A DNA stretch of 64,000 nucleotides, from the NCBI RefSeq assembly GCF_023922585.1, contig NZ_JAMFTN010000020.1, positions 62,001 through 126,000 of the forward strand. The letters run 5' to 3'. The notes under the pieces were generated by a model, which made no database searches, was not told where the DNA came from, and worked only from the letters and a program-made list of their open reading frames with translations. Shown piece after piece: positions 1 to 8,757 of this stretch; the first letter of the stretch is position 1, and every line of letters begins with the position of its first letter. Source of the stretch: Aliidiomarina quisquiliarum (GTDB taxonomy: Bacteria; Pseudomonadota; Gammaproteobacteria; Enterobacterales; Alteromonadaceae). Both the position numbers and the translations under genes were made by a program.

Positions 1-1589
1 AGTGCCGTTAAGTCGCGGTAGTGTACTTCAGGGCGGCGAACAAGCTCTTCTAAATTAGCTTCTTTGCTTAATGGGTTTTTCAATAAGGTATTAAGTTCAT
101 TTACCCCTGGGTGGTCTTTATGCACCCAAGTGGCACGCAAACGTTGTTTTTCATGTTCAATTTGTTCCATTTTTTGTTCAAATAAAGCAAATTGATGATC
201 AGTTACTAAACCTAATTCACGGCCTTTTTGGGTTAAACGTACGTCTGCGTTGTCTTCTCGCAGCAGCAAACGATATTCTGCCCGCGAGGTAAACATACGG
301 TACGGTTCTTTGGTGCCTAAAGTGGCAAGGTCGTCTATTAACACGCCAATGTATGCTTCATCACGGCGGGGCGACCAAAATTCTTTACCTTGCACTGCTA
401 GTGCGGCATTCATGCCTGCAATAAGGCCCTGAGCGCCGGCTTCTTCATAACCGGTGGTACCATTTATTTGGCCGGCTAAATACAAACCCTCAACAAATTT
501 TGACTCTAATGACTGCTTTAAATCGCGCGGATCAAAAAAATCATACTCAATGGCATAACCAGGTCGGGTAATATGGGCATTTTCAAAGCCGCGAATAGAA
601 TGTACCAGGTCAAGCTGCACGTCGTAAGGCAAGCTGGTTGATATGCCATTTGGATAAAGTTCACAAGAGTCTAAACCTTCGGGTTCAACAAATATTTGAT
701 GTGAATTTTTATCGGCAAAACGCATTACTTTGTCTTCAATAGAAGGACAATAACGCGGCCCAACACCTTCAATAACACCTGAATACATGGGCGATCGATC
801 TAAGCCACCGCGAATAATTTCATGAGTTTGAGTGTTGGTATGAGTAATAAAACAGCTTATTTGCCGTGGTTGATCAGCATTTGAACCCGTATAAGAAAAT
901 ATTGGCCGTGGATCGTCGCTTGGCTGTTCCTGCATAACTGAGAAGTCGACCGTATTTGCGTCAATACGGGGTGGGGTTCCAGTTTTTAATCGATCAACCC
1001 GCAATGGTAACGCACGTAAACGTTTTGCCAGAGCTATGGAAGGCGGATCACCGGCTCGGCCGCCACTATATTGCGACATGCCAATATGAATTTGGCCACC
1101 TAAAAAAGTACCTACAGTTAACACCACTCGGGAAGCATAAAACTTTAGCCCCATTTGGGTTACAACACCTTCAACACGAGGTCCCTGGCCTGTTTCGGTA
1201 ACAATTAAGTCGTCAACAGCTTGTTGAAATAGTTTTAAATTAGGTGCGTGTTCAAGTGTTCTGCGAATAAAAGTACGGTATAACTGTCGATCAGTTTGGG
1301 CGCGGGTGGCACGTACTGCAGGCCCTTTAGAGGCGTTAAGCATACGAAATTGAATGCCTGCTCGATCAGCGCCTTTGGCCATTATACCGCCTAAAGCGTC
1401 AATTTCTTTAACTAAATGGCCTTTACCAATACCACCTATGGCAGGATTACAAGACATTTGGCCAAGGGTGTCGATGTTGTGAGTTAGCAGTAAAGTACGT
1501 TGGCCCATACGGGCTGCTGCCAAAGCAGCTTCAGTTCCAGCGTGTCCTCCTCCAATTACAATTACATCAAACTTATTTTCTACCGTCAT
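1..1589 (-). CDS. mnmG: tRNA uridine-5-carboxymethylaminomethyl modification enzyme MnmG (GidA), partial
   Basis: FAD-dependent subunit that, with MnmE, installs the carboxymethylaminomethyl group on U34 of certain tRNAs. About 529 codons are present; the 3' end runs off the left edge (family length is about 630). The reading frame starts at the ATG at 1589 with [20 protein letters not shown], which contains the FAD-binding GxGxxG-type motif (GGGHAG). Further conserved MnmG stretches are [22 protein letters not shown] and, further on, [16 protein letters not shown]-like sequence and a [16 protein letters not shown] block. Its partner mnmE lies at 16111-17487. In related bacteria rsmG and parAB follow mnmG; that part would lie outside this window. 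Confidence 0.97.
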   Translation of the reverse strand, partial: MTVENKFDVIVIGGGHAGTEAALAAARMGQRTLLLTHNIDTLGQMSCNPAIGGIGKGHLVKEIDALGGIMAKGADRAGIQFRMLNASKGPAVRATRAQTDRQLYRTFIRRTLEHAPNLKLFQQAVDDLIVTETGQGPRVEGVVTQMGLKFYASRVVLTVGTFLGGQIHIGMSQYSGGRAGDPPSIALAKRLRALPLRVDRLKTGTPPRIDANTVDFSVMQEQPSDDPRPIFSYTGSNADQPRQISCFITHTNTQTHEIIRGGLDRSPMYSGVIEGVGPRYCPSIEDKVMRFADKNSHQIFVEPEGLDSCELYPNGISTSLPYDVQLDLVHSIRGFENAHITRPGYAIEYDFFDPRDLKQSLESKFVEGLYLAGQINGTTGYEEAGAQGLIAGMNAALAVQGKEFWSPRRDEAYIGVLIDDLATLGTKEPYRMFTSRAEYRLLLREDNADVRLTQKGRELGLVTDHQFALFEQKMEQIEHEKQRLRATWVHKDHPGVNELNTLLKNPLSKEANLEELVRRPEVHYRDLTA

Positions 1590-1599
1590 ACAAAACCCT

Positions 1600-2015
1600 A
1601 GCTGTTAAATGTAGTCAGTCACTACCAAATGATCGGCCTAGTATACCTTGGATCGAGCAGAATATTAAACGATCAATGTTTGCTTGTTCAGGATCGTGAA
1701 ATGGCTACTGCGGTAGTAGTTATAAGATCTATATTCTTTTAAAGAAGATTATTATTGTTATTACTAGCTAAGCTGTTTTCTGTGGTTAACTGCAATTAAT
1801 CATTATAAAACAATAAGTTGAGTGTCGGTTTAGGTTGTGGGTAAAAGCCTTTGATCAGTAAGCATAACCAGTGGGATAACTATCGACTTATGCACAGACT
1901 AAGTTATCCCCAGATCTGTACCCCGATCAGATCACAGGTAAGATCATAGTTTGTCCACAGGATCTTATTTTTGTTGATAAGCTTGATTATTGCATGTGTA
2001 TAAGCTGGTAACTAA
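1600..2015. other. oriC: Chromosomal replication origin oriC (predicted)
   Basis: Non-coding DNA between mnmG and mioC, which is the position of oriC in Escherichia coli. Sequence signs: a consensus DnaA box TTATGCACA at 1888-1896 and another on the minus strand at 1995-2003 (TTATACACA). One-mismatch boxes lie at 1781-1789 (TTAACCACA, minus), 1836-1844 (TTACCCACA, minus), 1904-1912 (TTATCCCCA) and 1951-1959 (TTGTCCACA). An AT-rich stretch at about 1724-1776, beginning AGATCTATATTC, resembles the E. coli unwinding 13-mers. More than ten GATC sites fall between 1620 and 2040. Function is inferred from position and motifs. Confidence 0.88.
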
Positions 2016-2456
2016 CTATGGCCAACTGATTTGATCGATCCATTCTAAAGCGATCTTTTCTGGCTCGGTGGTAATTTGCATATCGATCTTTAGCATTGAA
2101 GAAATCTCTTTAGCACCAAGGCGTTGTAATAATTCACTGGCTTTAATACCGGCACTGCAATAGGTGTCGTAACTTGAATCTCCAATGGCAATAAGAGCAA
2201 ATTTCAGGTGGGTAAGATCTGGCTGCCGGTGTTCCAGATGTTCCATAAAATCAACTATACTTTCTGCGTACTCGCCTGCACCATGAGTAGCAATACAGAG
2301 TAAAAAAGTGGCATTAAAGTTTATTTCCTCCCATTTAGGGAAGTCGTGAAATTGTGTTGTATGATTACTAGCGTTTAGTTTTTGTTCAATTTCAGTGGCC
2401 AAATACTCTGTATTACCAGCTGTTGAACCAACTAAAATTTCGATAGGTAAGGCCAT
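2016..2456 (-). CDS. mioC: Flavodoxin-like protein MioC
   Basis: Short FMN-binding flavodoxin, 146 aa, the usual MioC length. The phosphate-binding loop is GSTAGNTEYLA near residue 10. The ATHGAGEYAESIVDFME segment and the GDSSYDTYC segment match the flavin-binding loops of MioC. E. coli MioC has been linked to biotin synthase activity, and transcription of mioC enters oriC; here the gene also reads toward oriC, with its stop next to the origin. No other gene is in the same transcription unit. Confidence 0.9.
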   Translation of the reverse strand: MALPIEILVGSTAGNTEYLATEIEQKLNASNHTTQFHDFPKWEEINFNATFLLCIATHGAGEYAESIVDFMEHLEHRQPDLTHLKFALIAIGDSSYDTYCSAGIKASELLQRLGAKEISSMLKIDMQITTEPEKIALEWIDQISWP

Positions 2457-2833
2457 AAAAGAATCTTTTTAAGATGGTAGATAAGTTTTAATTTGAAGCT
2501 TATTGATGAAAAAATCAATGAGAACCATGAATTTTATGCTTAACCAGCTTGTAAGTCGCTATCTGTATGTTTATTATTCGCCCCTTATTTGTATTTATCC
2601 CTTGTTAATGGACTCAGTTACAGGCAATTCATAGTAAATAGTAGGGGTTGCTTGTAAAAAGTCATTATTATGCTCGCCGCATCAGTTTATCGTTGTAAAT
2701 AAAGCTTATATTTATTGTAAGTATCTGTTATTTAATGATTTAATTTAATTTAATGGTGGTTAGTTAGTAACCAGGTGCAGATAAATTACGCGTGTACGTT
2801 TTATAAATGTATTTTTACTAAATAGGAAAAACA
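2457..2833. other. AT-rich intergenic region between mioC and the SulP gene
   Basis: 377 bp without an ORF that looks coding. It lies between the divergently read mioC and SulP genes and must hold both promoters. A TATTAT -10-like hexamer at 2666-2671, followed by a GC-rich discriminator-like GCTCGCCGC, could be a promoter, but no -35 at proper spacing stands out. AT runs of the type TTTAATTTAATTTAATGG occur near 2740. No RNA gene was recognised. Confidence 0.5.
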
Positions 2834-4321
2834 ATGAAAAGTGATTGGAAAAGTGAATGGTTTGGCAATATTCGCCCAGACATCCTAGCCGGGTTGGTGG
2901 TGGCGTTAGCGCTTATTCCAGAGTCCATTGCCTTTTCTATTATTGCGGGCGTTGATCCAAAAGTAGGTTTATATGCCTCGTTTTGTATTTGTGTAATTAT
3001 GGCCTTTATAGGCGGTCGCCCAGGACAAATATCGGCTGCCACGGGTGCTATGGCATTGTTAATGGTTACCTTAGTACGCGACCATGGGCTCGATTACTTA
3101 CTAGCTGCAACTATTTTAACGGGTGTAATTCAGCTTATTTTTGGTTTGCTTAAACTTGGCAGCTTAATGCGTTTTGTGTCGCGTTCGGTAGTTACGGGTT
3201 TTGTTAATGCCTTGGCTATTTTAATTTTTATGGCGCAAATACCCGAACTAATAGGAGAGCACATAACATGGCATGTATACGCGCTTACCTTAGCGGGTTT
3301 GGGTATTATTTATGGCTTGCCTTATGTTACTAAAGCCATACCTTCGCCTTTAGTGGCTATTATAGTTATTAGTTCGGTGGTGATGTACTTTGGCATTGAT
3401 GTACGTACCGTTGGTGATATGGGTGAACTACCCGACACCTTACCAATATTTTTCTTACCTAATATTCCGCTTAACTGGGACACCTTAACAATTATTCTGC
3501 CCTATGCGTTTCCATTAGCTATGGTAGGTTTGCTTGAATCAATGATGACCCAAACTATTGTAGACGATATGACCGACACTAAATCGGATCGCAACAAAGA
3601 ATGTCGAGGCCAGGGTATTGCTAATATTGGGGCTGGTTTTATGGGTGGTATGGCAGGTTGTGCCATGATTGGTCAGTCGGTAATTAATGTAAAGTCTGGT
3701 GGTCGCGGCCGTTTATCAATGCTAGTAGCAGGTACTGGGCTTATTATTTTAGTGGTGTTTTTAAGTGACTGGGTGTCGGAAATTCCCATGGCGGCCCTAG
3801 TTGCAGTAATGATTATGGTGTCTATTGGTACCTTTAGTTGGCAGTCGATAGCAGATTTGAAAAAACACCCTATGAGTACCAATATCGTTATGATAGCTAC
3901 CGTTGTGGTAGTAGTGTGGACTCACAACTTAGCCTTAGGTGTGTTTATTGGGGTACTACTAGCCGCACTGTTTTTTGCTGCTAAAGTAAGTAATTATATG
4001 CATGTGTCGTCTACCCTTTCAGCTGACGGCAGAGAGCGGCAGTACAATGTAATAGGGCAAGTATTTTTTAGTTCATCGGAAAAATTTGGTGAGTCGTTCG
4101 ACTTTCATGAAGCCCTAGAAAAGGTAACGATAAACTTAGACCGAGCACATTTTTGGGACATTACTTCCGTAGGTGCGCTTGACAAAGTGATACTAAAGTT
4201 CCGTCGTGAAGGCACAGAAGTAGTGGTTGAAAGCATGAATAAAGCAACGGCAACTGTTGTTGATAAATTTGGCTTGTCGGATAAACCCGACGCTATAGAC
4301 CATTTGTCGAATCATTCTTAA
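2834..4321 (+). CDS. SulP-family anion transporter with C-terminal STAS domain
   Basis: 495-aa inner-membrane transporter of the SLC26/SulP family. The N-terminal signature region includes [20 protein letters not shown], followed by about ten to twelve hydrophobic segments up to residue ~385. The C-terminal ~100 residues form a STAS domain, including the [20 protein letters not shown] segment typical of such domains. Family substrates are sulfate, bicarbonate or other anions; the substrate cannot be decided from sequence. A universal-stress protein gene follows after 13 bp and a small membrane protein after that, suggesting one operon. The start has an AATAGGAAAAACA ribosome-binding region. 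Confidence 0.9.
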   Translation: MKSDWKSEWFGNIRPDILAGLVVALALIPESIAFSIIAGVDPKVGLYASFCICVIMAFIGGRPGQISAATGAMALLMVTLVRDHGLDYLLAATILTGVIQLIFGLLKLGSLMRFVSRSVVTGFVNALAILIFMAQIPELIGEHITWHVYALTLAGLGIIYGLPYVTKAIPSPLVAIIVISSVVMYFGIDVRTVGDMGELPDTLPIFFLPNIPLNWDTLTIILPYAFPLAMVGLLESMMTQTIVDDMTDTKSDRNKECRGQGIANIGAGFMGGMAGCAMIGQSVINVKSGGRGRLSMLVAGTGLIILVVFLSDWVSEIPMAALVAVMIMVSIGTFSWQSIADLKKHPMSTNIVMIATVVVVVWTHNLALGVFIGVLLAALFFAAKVSNYMHVSSTLSADGRERQYNVIGQVFFSSSEKFGESFDFHEALEKVTINLDRAHFWDITSVGALDKVILKFRREGTEVVVESMNKATATVVDKFGLSDKPDAIDHLSNHS

Positions 4322-4334
4322 TAAGGGCACTACA

Positions 4335-5192
4335 ATGACAATAAACACAGTTGCATGTATCGACGGCTCTGCATTAAGCGACACAGTAGCAGACTACGCC
4401 GCTTGGTCGGCTAATCGCATGAATAGCCAACTTGTATTATTGAATGTGCTTGACGATGCACGTGGGGCGGATGAGAGCGACTTTAGTGGCAAAATAAGTA
4501 TTGATCAGCGCGTACGTATTTTAGCTGACATAGCAGATTTAGAAGAACAACGGGCCAAATTAGCTCGTCAACAAGGCTTGGTATTTTTGGAAGCTGCTCG
4601 CGCCCACATAGAAAAGCAGTATGCAGAGCCTTTATTACGCCAACGCCATGGTGATTTATCTGGGGCATTAAGCGCTATTGAAAGCGATATTCGTTTGTTA
4701 GTAATTGGCCGCCAAGGTAAACGAGGCCAAACTAATCGCGTTGGGCAGCGAATTGGACATCAGGTGGAACGGGTTATTCGCACGGTGTCTTGTCCAGTGT
4801 GGGTGGTGCATGGTCATTTTCAACAGCCCGAGCGCATTATGCTTGCTTACGACCACAGTAAAACGGCCCAGAAGGCAGTAACTATGGTTGCTAATAGCCC
4901 TTTATTTAAAGGCTTGCCGGTACACGTGGTGATGGTTGGCCCAGAAACGGCCGACCATAGTGCGCAACTAACATGGGCTGAAACCAAATTAAGCCAACAA
5001 GGTTTTGAAGTTACAACCGCGCTAATTGCGGGTGAAGTTGAGCAAGTATTAAATAACTATGCCGCAACCCATAATATACATGCCATGGTTATGGGCGCGT
5101 ATGGCCATTCTCGTATCCGTAAATTTTTCGTCGGTAGCCATACCAATGCATTAATACAAAATGCTGTTATACCGGTGTTGTTGTTACGTTAA
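4335..5192 (+). CDS. Universal stress protein, two Usp domains
   Basis: 285-aa cytoplasmic protein made of two tandem UspA-type domains (about 1-150 and 160-285). Domain one begins INTVACIDGSALSDTVADYA. Domain two begins ERIMLAYDHSKTAQKAV and ends with the nucleotide-binding-type motif GAYGHSRIRKFFVGS followed by PVLLLR. The G-x2-G-x9-G(S/T) loop is thus best preserved in the second domain; the first has GRQGKRGQTNRVGQRIG. It sits 13 bp behind the SulP gene, and fused or adjacent SulP-Usp pairs are common, so a regulatory role for the transporter is possible but inferred. Confidence 0.88.
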   Translation: MTINTVACIDGSALSDTVADYAAWSANRMNSQLVLLNVLDDARGADESDFSGKISIDQRVRILADIADLEEQRAKLARQQGLVFLEAARAHIEKQYAEPLLRQRHGDLSGALSAIESDIRLLVIGRQGKRGQTNRVGQRIGHQVERVIRTVSCPVWVVHGHFQQPERIMLAYDHSKTAQKAVTMVANSPLFKGLPVHVVMVGPETADHSAQLTWAETKLSQQGFEVTTALIAGEVEQVLNNYAATHNIHAMVMGAYGHSRIRKFFVGSHTNALIQNAVIPVLLLR

Positions 5193-5249
5193 CCAGTGGG
5201 TTTAAACTAGTTCGATTTAAAATAACGGCTATGTATTAATGAGAAAGCT

Positions 5250-5672
5250 ATGTTGAATTTCGATCGTTTACCTAGTTGGTTGGCTTGGATAGAGCCATGG
5301 CTGCCAATACTTATTAGTGTAAGTGTGGTGTCGCTACTTATTTCGTTGTTTGTGCTGCCTATATTAGTGGTGCGTATGCCGTCGCATTACTTTGTGGGTA
5401 AGCGGCGTGTTCGTAAGTGGACCTTACCTAGAAAACTATTCTATATACTTCGCAATAGTGTAGCCTTGCTGCTTTTGTTGGCGGGCCTTGCCATGCTCGT
5501 GTTGCCGGGCCAAGGGTTGTTAACCATACTTATGGCCGTTATGGTGTCTGATTTACCAGGTAAATATAAAGTAGAACGTTGGTTGGTATGTAAGCCAGGT
5601 GTTTTACGCTCGCTAAATTGGATTCGTAGCCGTTATCACCGACCCCCATTAAAAAAGCCCTCAAGCATATAA
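5250..5672 (+). CDS. Small integral membrane protein, PGPGW-like
   Basis: 140-aa protein with two or three predicted membrane segments (about residues 14-42 and 69-98) and a basic cytoplasmic-looking tail. The segment AMLVLPGQGLLTILMAVMV resembles the LPGPGW core of the PGPGW family. No enzymatic motif is visible. It lies 57 bp behind the Usp gene and may be the last gene of the SulP-Usp unit. Its last codons overlap a transcription terminator that serves the opposite strand. Function unknown. Confidence 0.72.
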   Translation: MLNFDRLPSWLAWIEPWLPILISVSVVSLLISLFVLPILVVRMPSHYFVGKRRVRKWTLPRKLFYILRNSVALLLLLAGLAMLVLPGQGLLTILMAVMVSDLPGKYKVERWLVCKPGVLRSLNWIRSRYHRPPLKKPSSI

Positions 5673-5685
5673 ATTGCTGAGGGCT
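5650..5685 (-). terminator. Rho-independent terminator of the symporter gene, inside the 3' end of the neighbouring gene
   Basis: On the minus strand the stem is AGCCCTCA-GC paired with GC-TGAGGGCT (arms 5656-5666 and 5676-5685, one bulged base), followed by a T run (the A run at 5651-5656 on plus). It ends the leftward symporter transcript. It overlaps the last codons and stop of the rightward membrane protein gene. Confidence 0.8.
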
Positions 5686-5717
5686 TCTGCTTAAAACTTT
5701 TACTTATCGTTAAAACG

Positions 5718-6863
5718 TTATTTTTTAGCTGCAGTATTCACAAATAACGCAATTGCGCCGTCGCCGGTTACGTTACAGGCAGTTCCAAAGCTGTCTTGGG
5801 CCATGTATAGAGCAATCATGAGGGCTATTGCGGTATCGCCAAAGCCCAACATTGAACCTAATAAGCCCACCGCCGACATAACCGCACCACCAGGCACACC
5901 AGGAGCTGCTAACATAACAACGCCTAAAGTTAGTATAAACGGCAGGATAGTAGTGAAAGACGGTATAACAAGCTCGCTATGCAGCACCATAACAGCAATG
6001 GTGCAACTAACAATAGTAATGGTGGAACCGGCTAAATGAGTGGTTGCACACAAGGGTACCGTAAAGTTAGCAATGTCGTCGTTAACGCCATTATTTTTTA
6101 CGCTTTGTAAAGTTACCGGAATGGTGGCTGCGCTCGACATGGTTCCAAGCGCAGTAAAGTAGGCCGGAAGCATATTTTTTATTAGCTTTACAGGCGACTT
6201 ACCCGCTTTAATACCGGCAAGAACAAACATGCTGGTTAAGTACACCCAGTGTAGAGCAACTGCTAAAACAAGTATTACACCGAAGGTTTTTAAGGTTTCA
6301 AATACGGTGCCGGCGGCGGCCATTTCAGCAAAAACACCTGCAATATAAAAAGGTAGCAGCGGAATAATAAGCTTAACCAATAAGCGTTCAATAATGTCGC
6401 GGCCTTCGTCGCTAACCGTTTTAATAGTGGTTGCCTTAATAGCCGAAATTCCTAAACCCAGCACAAAAGCTAATACTAGCGCTGTCATTACGCTAAATAC
6501 TGGCGGCACATCCATCACTATAAAGGGCAGTAAGCCATTGGTAGCGGTGTCTACCACTGCTTTACTTCCAGTGGTTAGCATGGGCACTACAATTCGGGCC
6601 ACAAAGTAAGCCCCAACACCGGCAACAATGGTTGAAAGGTAGGCTATACCTAGGGTTCGACCCAACAAGGTACCACTATTTCTTGGCAGGGCAGCAATAC
6701 CACTGGTGATGAAGAACAATATAAGCAAGGGAATTATAAAAAACAGGAATTCGCCAAACAAAGCTTTAAAGGTAAGTAGTAAACGAATGAAAAATTCCGG
6801 TGCAAATAGGCCCACCAAGGAGCCAAGAACAATACCAGCAATTAATTTAAGTATGAGTTTCAT
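5718..6863 (-). CDS. Dicarboxylate/amino acid:cation symporter (DAACS family)
   Basis: About 381 aa, eight or more hydrophobic segments plus re-entrant loops, inner membrane. Family motifs: TMSSAATIPVTLQSV (serine-rich hairpin 1), VPLCATTHLAGSTITI (in place of the usual VPLGATxNMDG) and DSFGTACNVTGDGAIALFV near the C-terminus. Family members take up glutamate, aspartate, serine/threonine or C4-dicarboxylates with Na+ or H+. The substrate here is not determined. The ATG at 6863 (MKLILKLIAGIVLG) is preferred because it fits the family N-terminus; an in-frame GTG at 6926 would add 21 atypical residues. No clear Shine-Dalgarno sequence precedes either. Confidence 0.88.
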   Translation of the reverse strand: MKLILKLIAGIVLGSLVGLFAPEFFIRLLLTFKALFGEFLFFIIPLLILFFITSGIAALPRNSGTLLGRTLGIAYLSTIVAGVGAYFVARIVVPMLTTGSKAVVDTATNGLLPFIVMDVPPVFSVMTALVLAFVLGLGISAIKATTIKTVSDEGRDIIERLLVKLIIPLLPFYIAGVFAEMAAAGTVFETLKTFGVILVLAVALHWVYLTSMFVLAGIKAGKSPVKLIKNMLPAYFTALGTMSSAATIPVTLQSVKNNGVNDDIANFTVPLCATTHLAGSTITIVSCTIAVMVLHSELVIPSFTTILPFILTLGVVMLAAPGVPGGAVMSAVGLLGSMLGFGDTAIALMIALYMAQDSFGTACNVTGDGAIALFVNTAAKK

Positions 6864-6958
6864 AGGGGGTCTCAAAATTATTTTAGTTCTTGCCGCATCA
6901 TAACATGGCTGAATGAAATGCGGCACCGGACCATGTGAAGCTTACCAAGGGCAATGTG

Positions 6959-7870
6959 TTAGTATACTTTGTTGCGCCCTGTTTGCTTGGCTTTATAAAG
7001 CGCCGTGTCGGCAGCTTTTAATAGTTTTTCTATGGAATCAAGTTCTGCCGATAAACTAGCAACACCAAATGACACGGTAAAGTAAAACGTTGTGCCGTCG
7101 GGCAAATAAATCGGTAGCTTAGCTAAGGCTTGGCGAAGCTCTTCTGCTTTGGCCAAACCTTCTGTGTAGTTAGTATCGGAAAGTAAAATTACGAATTCTT
7201 CCCCACCAAAACGAGCCATAATGTCGGTAACACGCAATATATTTTCACAACATTCAGCTAAAGCTTTTAGTACTTCATCGCTAATATCGAGTACGCTACA
7301 GCGGCCCACTTCAAGAGTTGGTTCATTGTTAACTCGTGATGAAAGGTTACAAGCCACTTCAATAATTTGACCATTTTTGCCACGCATTTGTAAGCGGGTT
7401 TGTTGGTCGCGCGCTGTTTCTAATGCATTTAGTAGTTCTTCTGCCGGTTTATCGTTTTTCTCAACGACAAGGTCTTTGAAGTTACGGTTATTTACCAATT
7501 CTTCGCGCTCATAACCTAAATATGCTAATACCATTTTATTTACATTGGTAATTAAACCGTCGCTCGAAAGGGTAATGTAGCCAATGGGAGCGTTCTCATA
7601 TAAATCGCGGAAGTTGGCAAGCTGTTGCCATTGCGACGGTTCTGATTGCACTAGTATGGTCCACTCTAATTGCTGAACGTCGTTGGTTATGCCTAAGTCG
7701 TCTAAATAGCGTGCATGGGAGGTTTGTTCATAAACATTGGCTATGTTGATTCGTTCATAAGTAAATAAATGACCGTTAATATTTACACTGCCAGCAGAGG
7801 AAGCTTGCATTAGTTGCCATAATTCAGGGTGCCAAACTTGTACTTTTAAGTCGTCGCGGCTTAACCGAAC
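6959..7870 (-). pseudogene. PAS-GGDEF diguanylate cyclase, truncated and internally deleted
   Basis: Remnant of a sensor diguanylate cyclase. A PAS domain is visible (LYENAPIGYITLSSDGLIT through the VLDISDE end), followed by the second half of a GGDEF domain with the active-site loop RFGGEEF, then FTVSFGVASL and ADTALYKAKQTGRNKVY. Two lesions are seen. The 5' end stops at about 7870, where the sequence switches to an hsdR fragment. The first ~65-70 residues of the GGDEF domain (DxLTxLxNR, the metal-binding aspartate and GHxxGD) are missing: PAS-type ISDE runs straight into VLKALAECCENILRVTD. Product should be inactive as a cyclase. Confidence 0.87.
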
Positions 7871-7871
7871 G

Positions 7872-8747
7872 GCCAGGGGCAAGACAGATACCTTTGTCCT
7901 GGACTTCGTGAACGAGCCGGATGAAATCTACAAAGCGTTCAAACCCTATTACGAGGTGACCACCAAGGAAGAGGATACCGACCCGCAACAGCTCAATAAC
8001 CTGGCCCACACCCTGTCCACCTGGCAGATTTTCACGGAGGGAGAGGTGAGCGCCTGGTGCGAGATCTGGTTCCGCAACCGACTGAACCCGACGGGCGGTG
8101 AACACAAGAAGCTGAATAGTCTGATTGACCTGGCTGTCGAGCGTTTCAAGAAATTGAGCGAGGAAGACCAAGCCCTGTTCAAGGGGCAATTGGTCAGCTT
8201 CCGTAACCTGTACGGCTTCGTTGCCCAGATTATTCCTTATCAGGGCTCGGACCACGAGAAGCTGTACACCTATTCCCGCTTCTTGCTCACCAAACTGCCT
8301 TACACCGCCGATACGCGCACGGTTCAGGTTGATGACGAGGTAGAGCTGAAATACTACCGGCTGCAGAAAATCAGTGAGGGCGCCATCGACCTGAAGGCTG
8401 GTGAACCAGATGCCTTGTATGGCCCGACCGAGGTTGGTACGGGGCAAGCTGATGAAGAGGTACAGTTATCGACACTGGTCGACAAGCTGAACGAACGGTT
8501 TGGCACAGAGTTTACCCCGGCGGATCAGTTGTTCTTCGATCAGGTGAAGGAAACCGCCGTTGCCAATGAACAGCTACGGCAGGCCGTCATGGCCAACAGC
8601 CTGGAGAACTTGTTTGTAGAACGCATGGACGGCAACGAGGACATCTTCATACGCTTGATGAACGACGAGTCCTTCCGTAATATCGCTTCTCAGTACCTGA
8701 TGCGGGCTGTGTATAACCAGGTCAAAACCAGCGTTGAGACGGGATAA
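7872..8747 (+). pseudogene. hsdR: Type I restriction enzyme R subunit, C-terminal fragment
   Basis: Open frame entering from the junction at about 7872 and ending at 8747. Its N-terminal residues GKTDTFVLDFVNEPDEI match the conserved stretch that follows the helicase motifs in HsdR. The rest (about 290 aa) is the helical C-terminal region that binds the methylase. The ATP-binding, helicase and nuclease domains are absent (full HsdR is about 1000 aa), so the gene cannot restrict DNA. hsdM and hsdS are not in the window. The GTG at 7908 is only an internal codon, not a real start. Confidence 0.85.
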
Positions 8748-8757
8748 GGCAGGCGAA

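Noticed and set aside
2640-2690. Promoter of the rRNA/tRNA type (TATTAT plus GC-rich discriminator) before the SulP gene
   Set aside because: No tRNA or rRNA follows, and no -35 at a normal distance could be assigned.
7824-8447. 207-codon minus-strand frame across the island border
   Set aside because: It is the antisense of the hsdR fragment, whose plus-strand product matches a known family.
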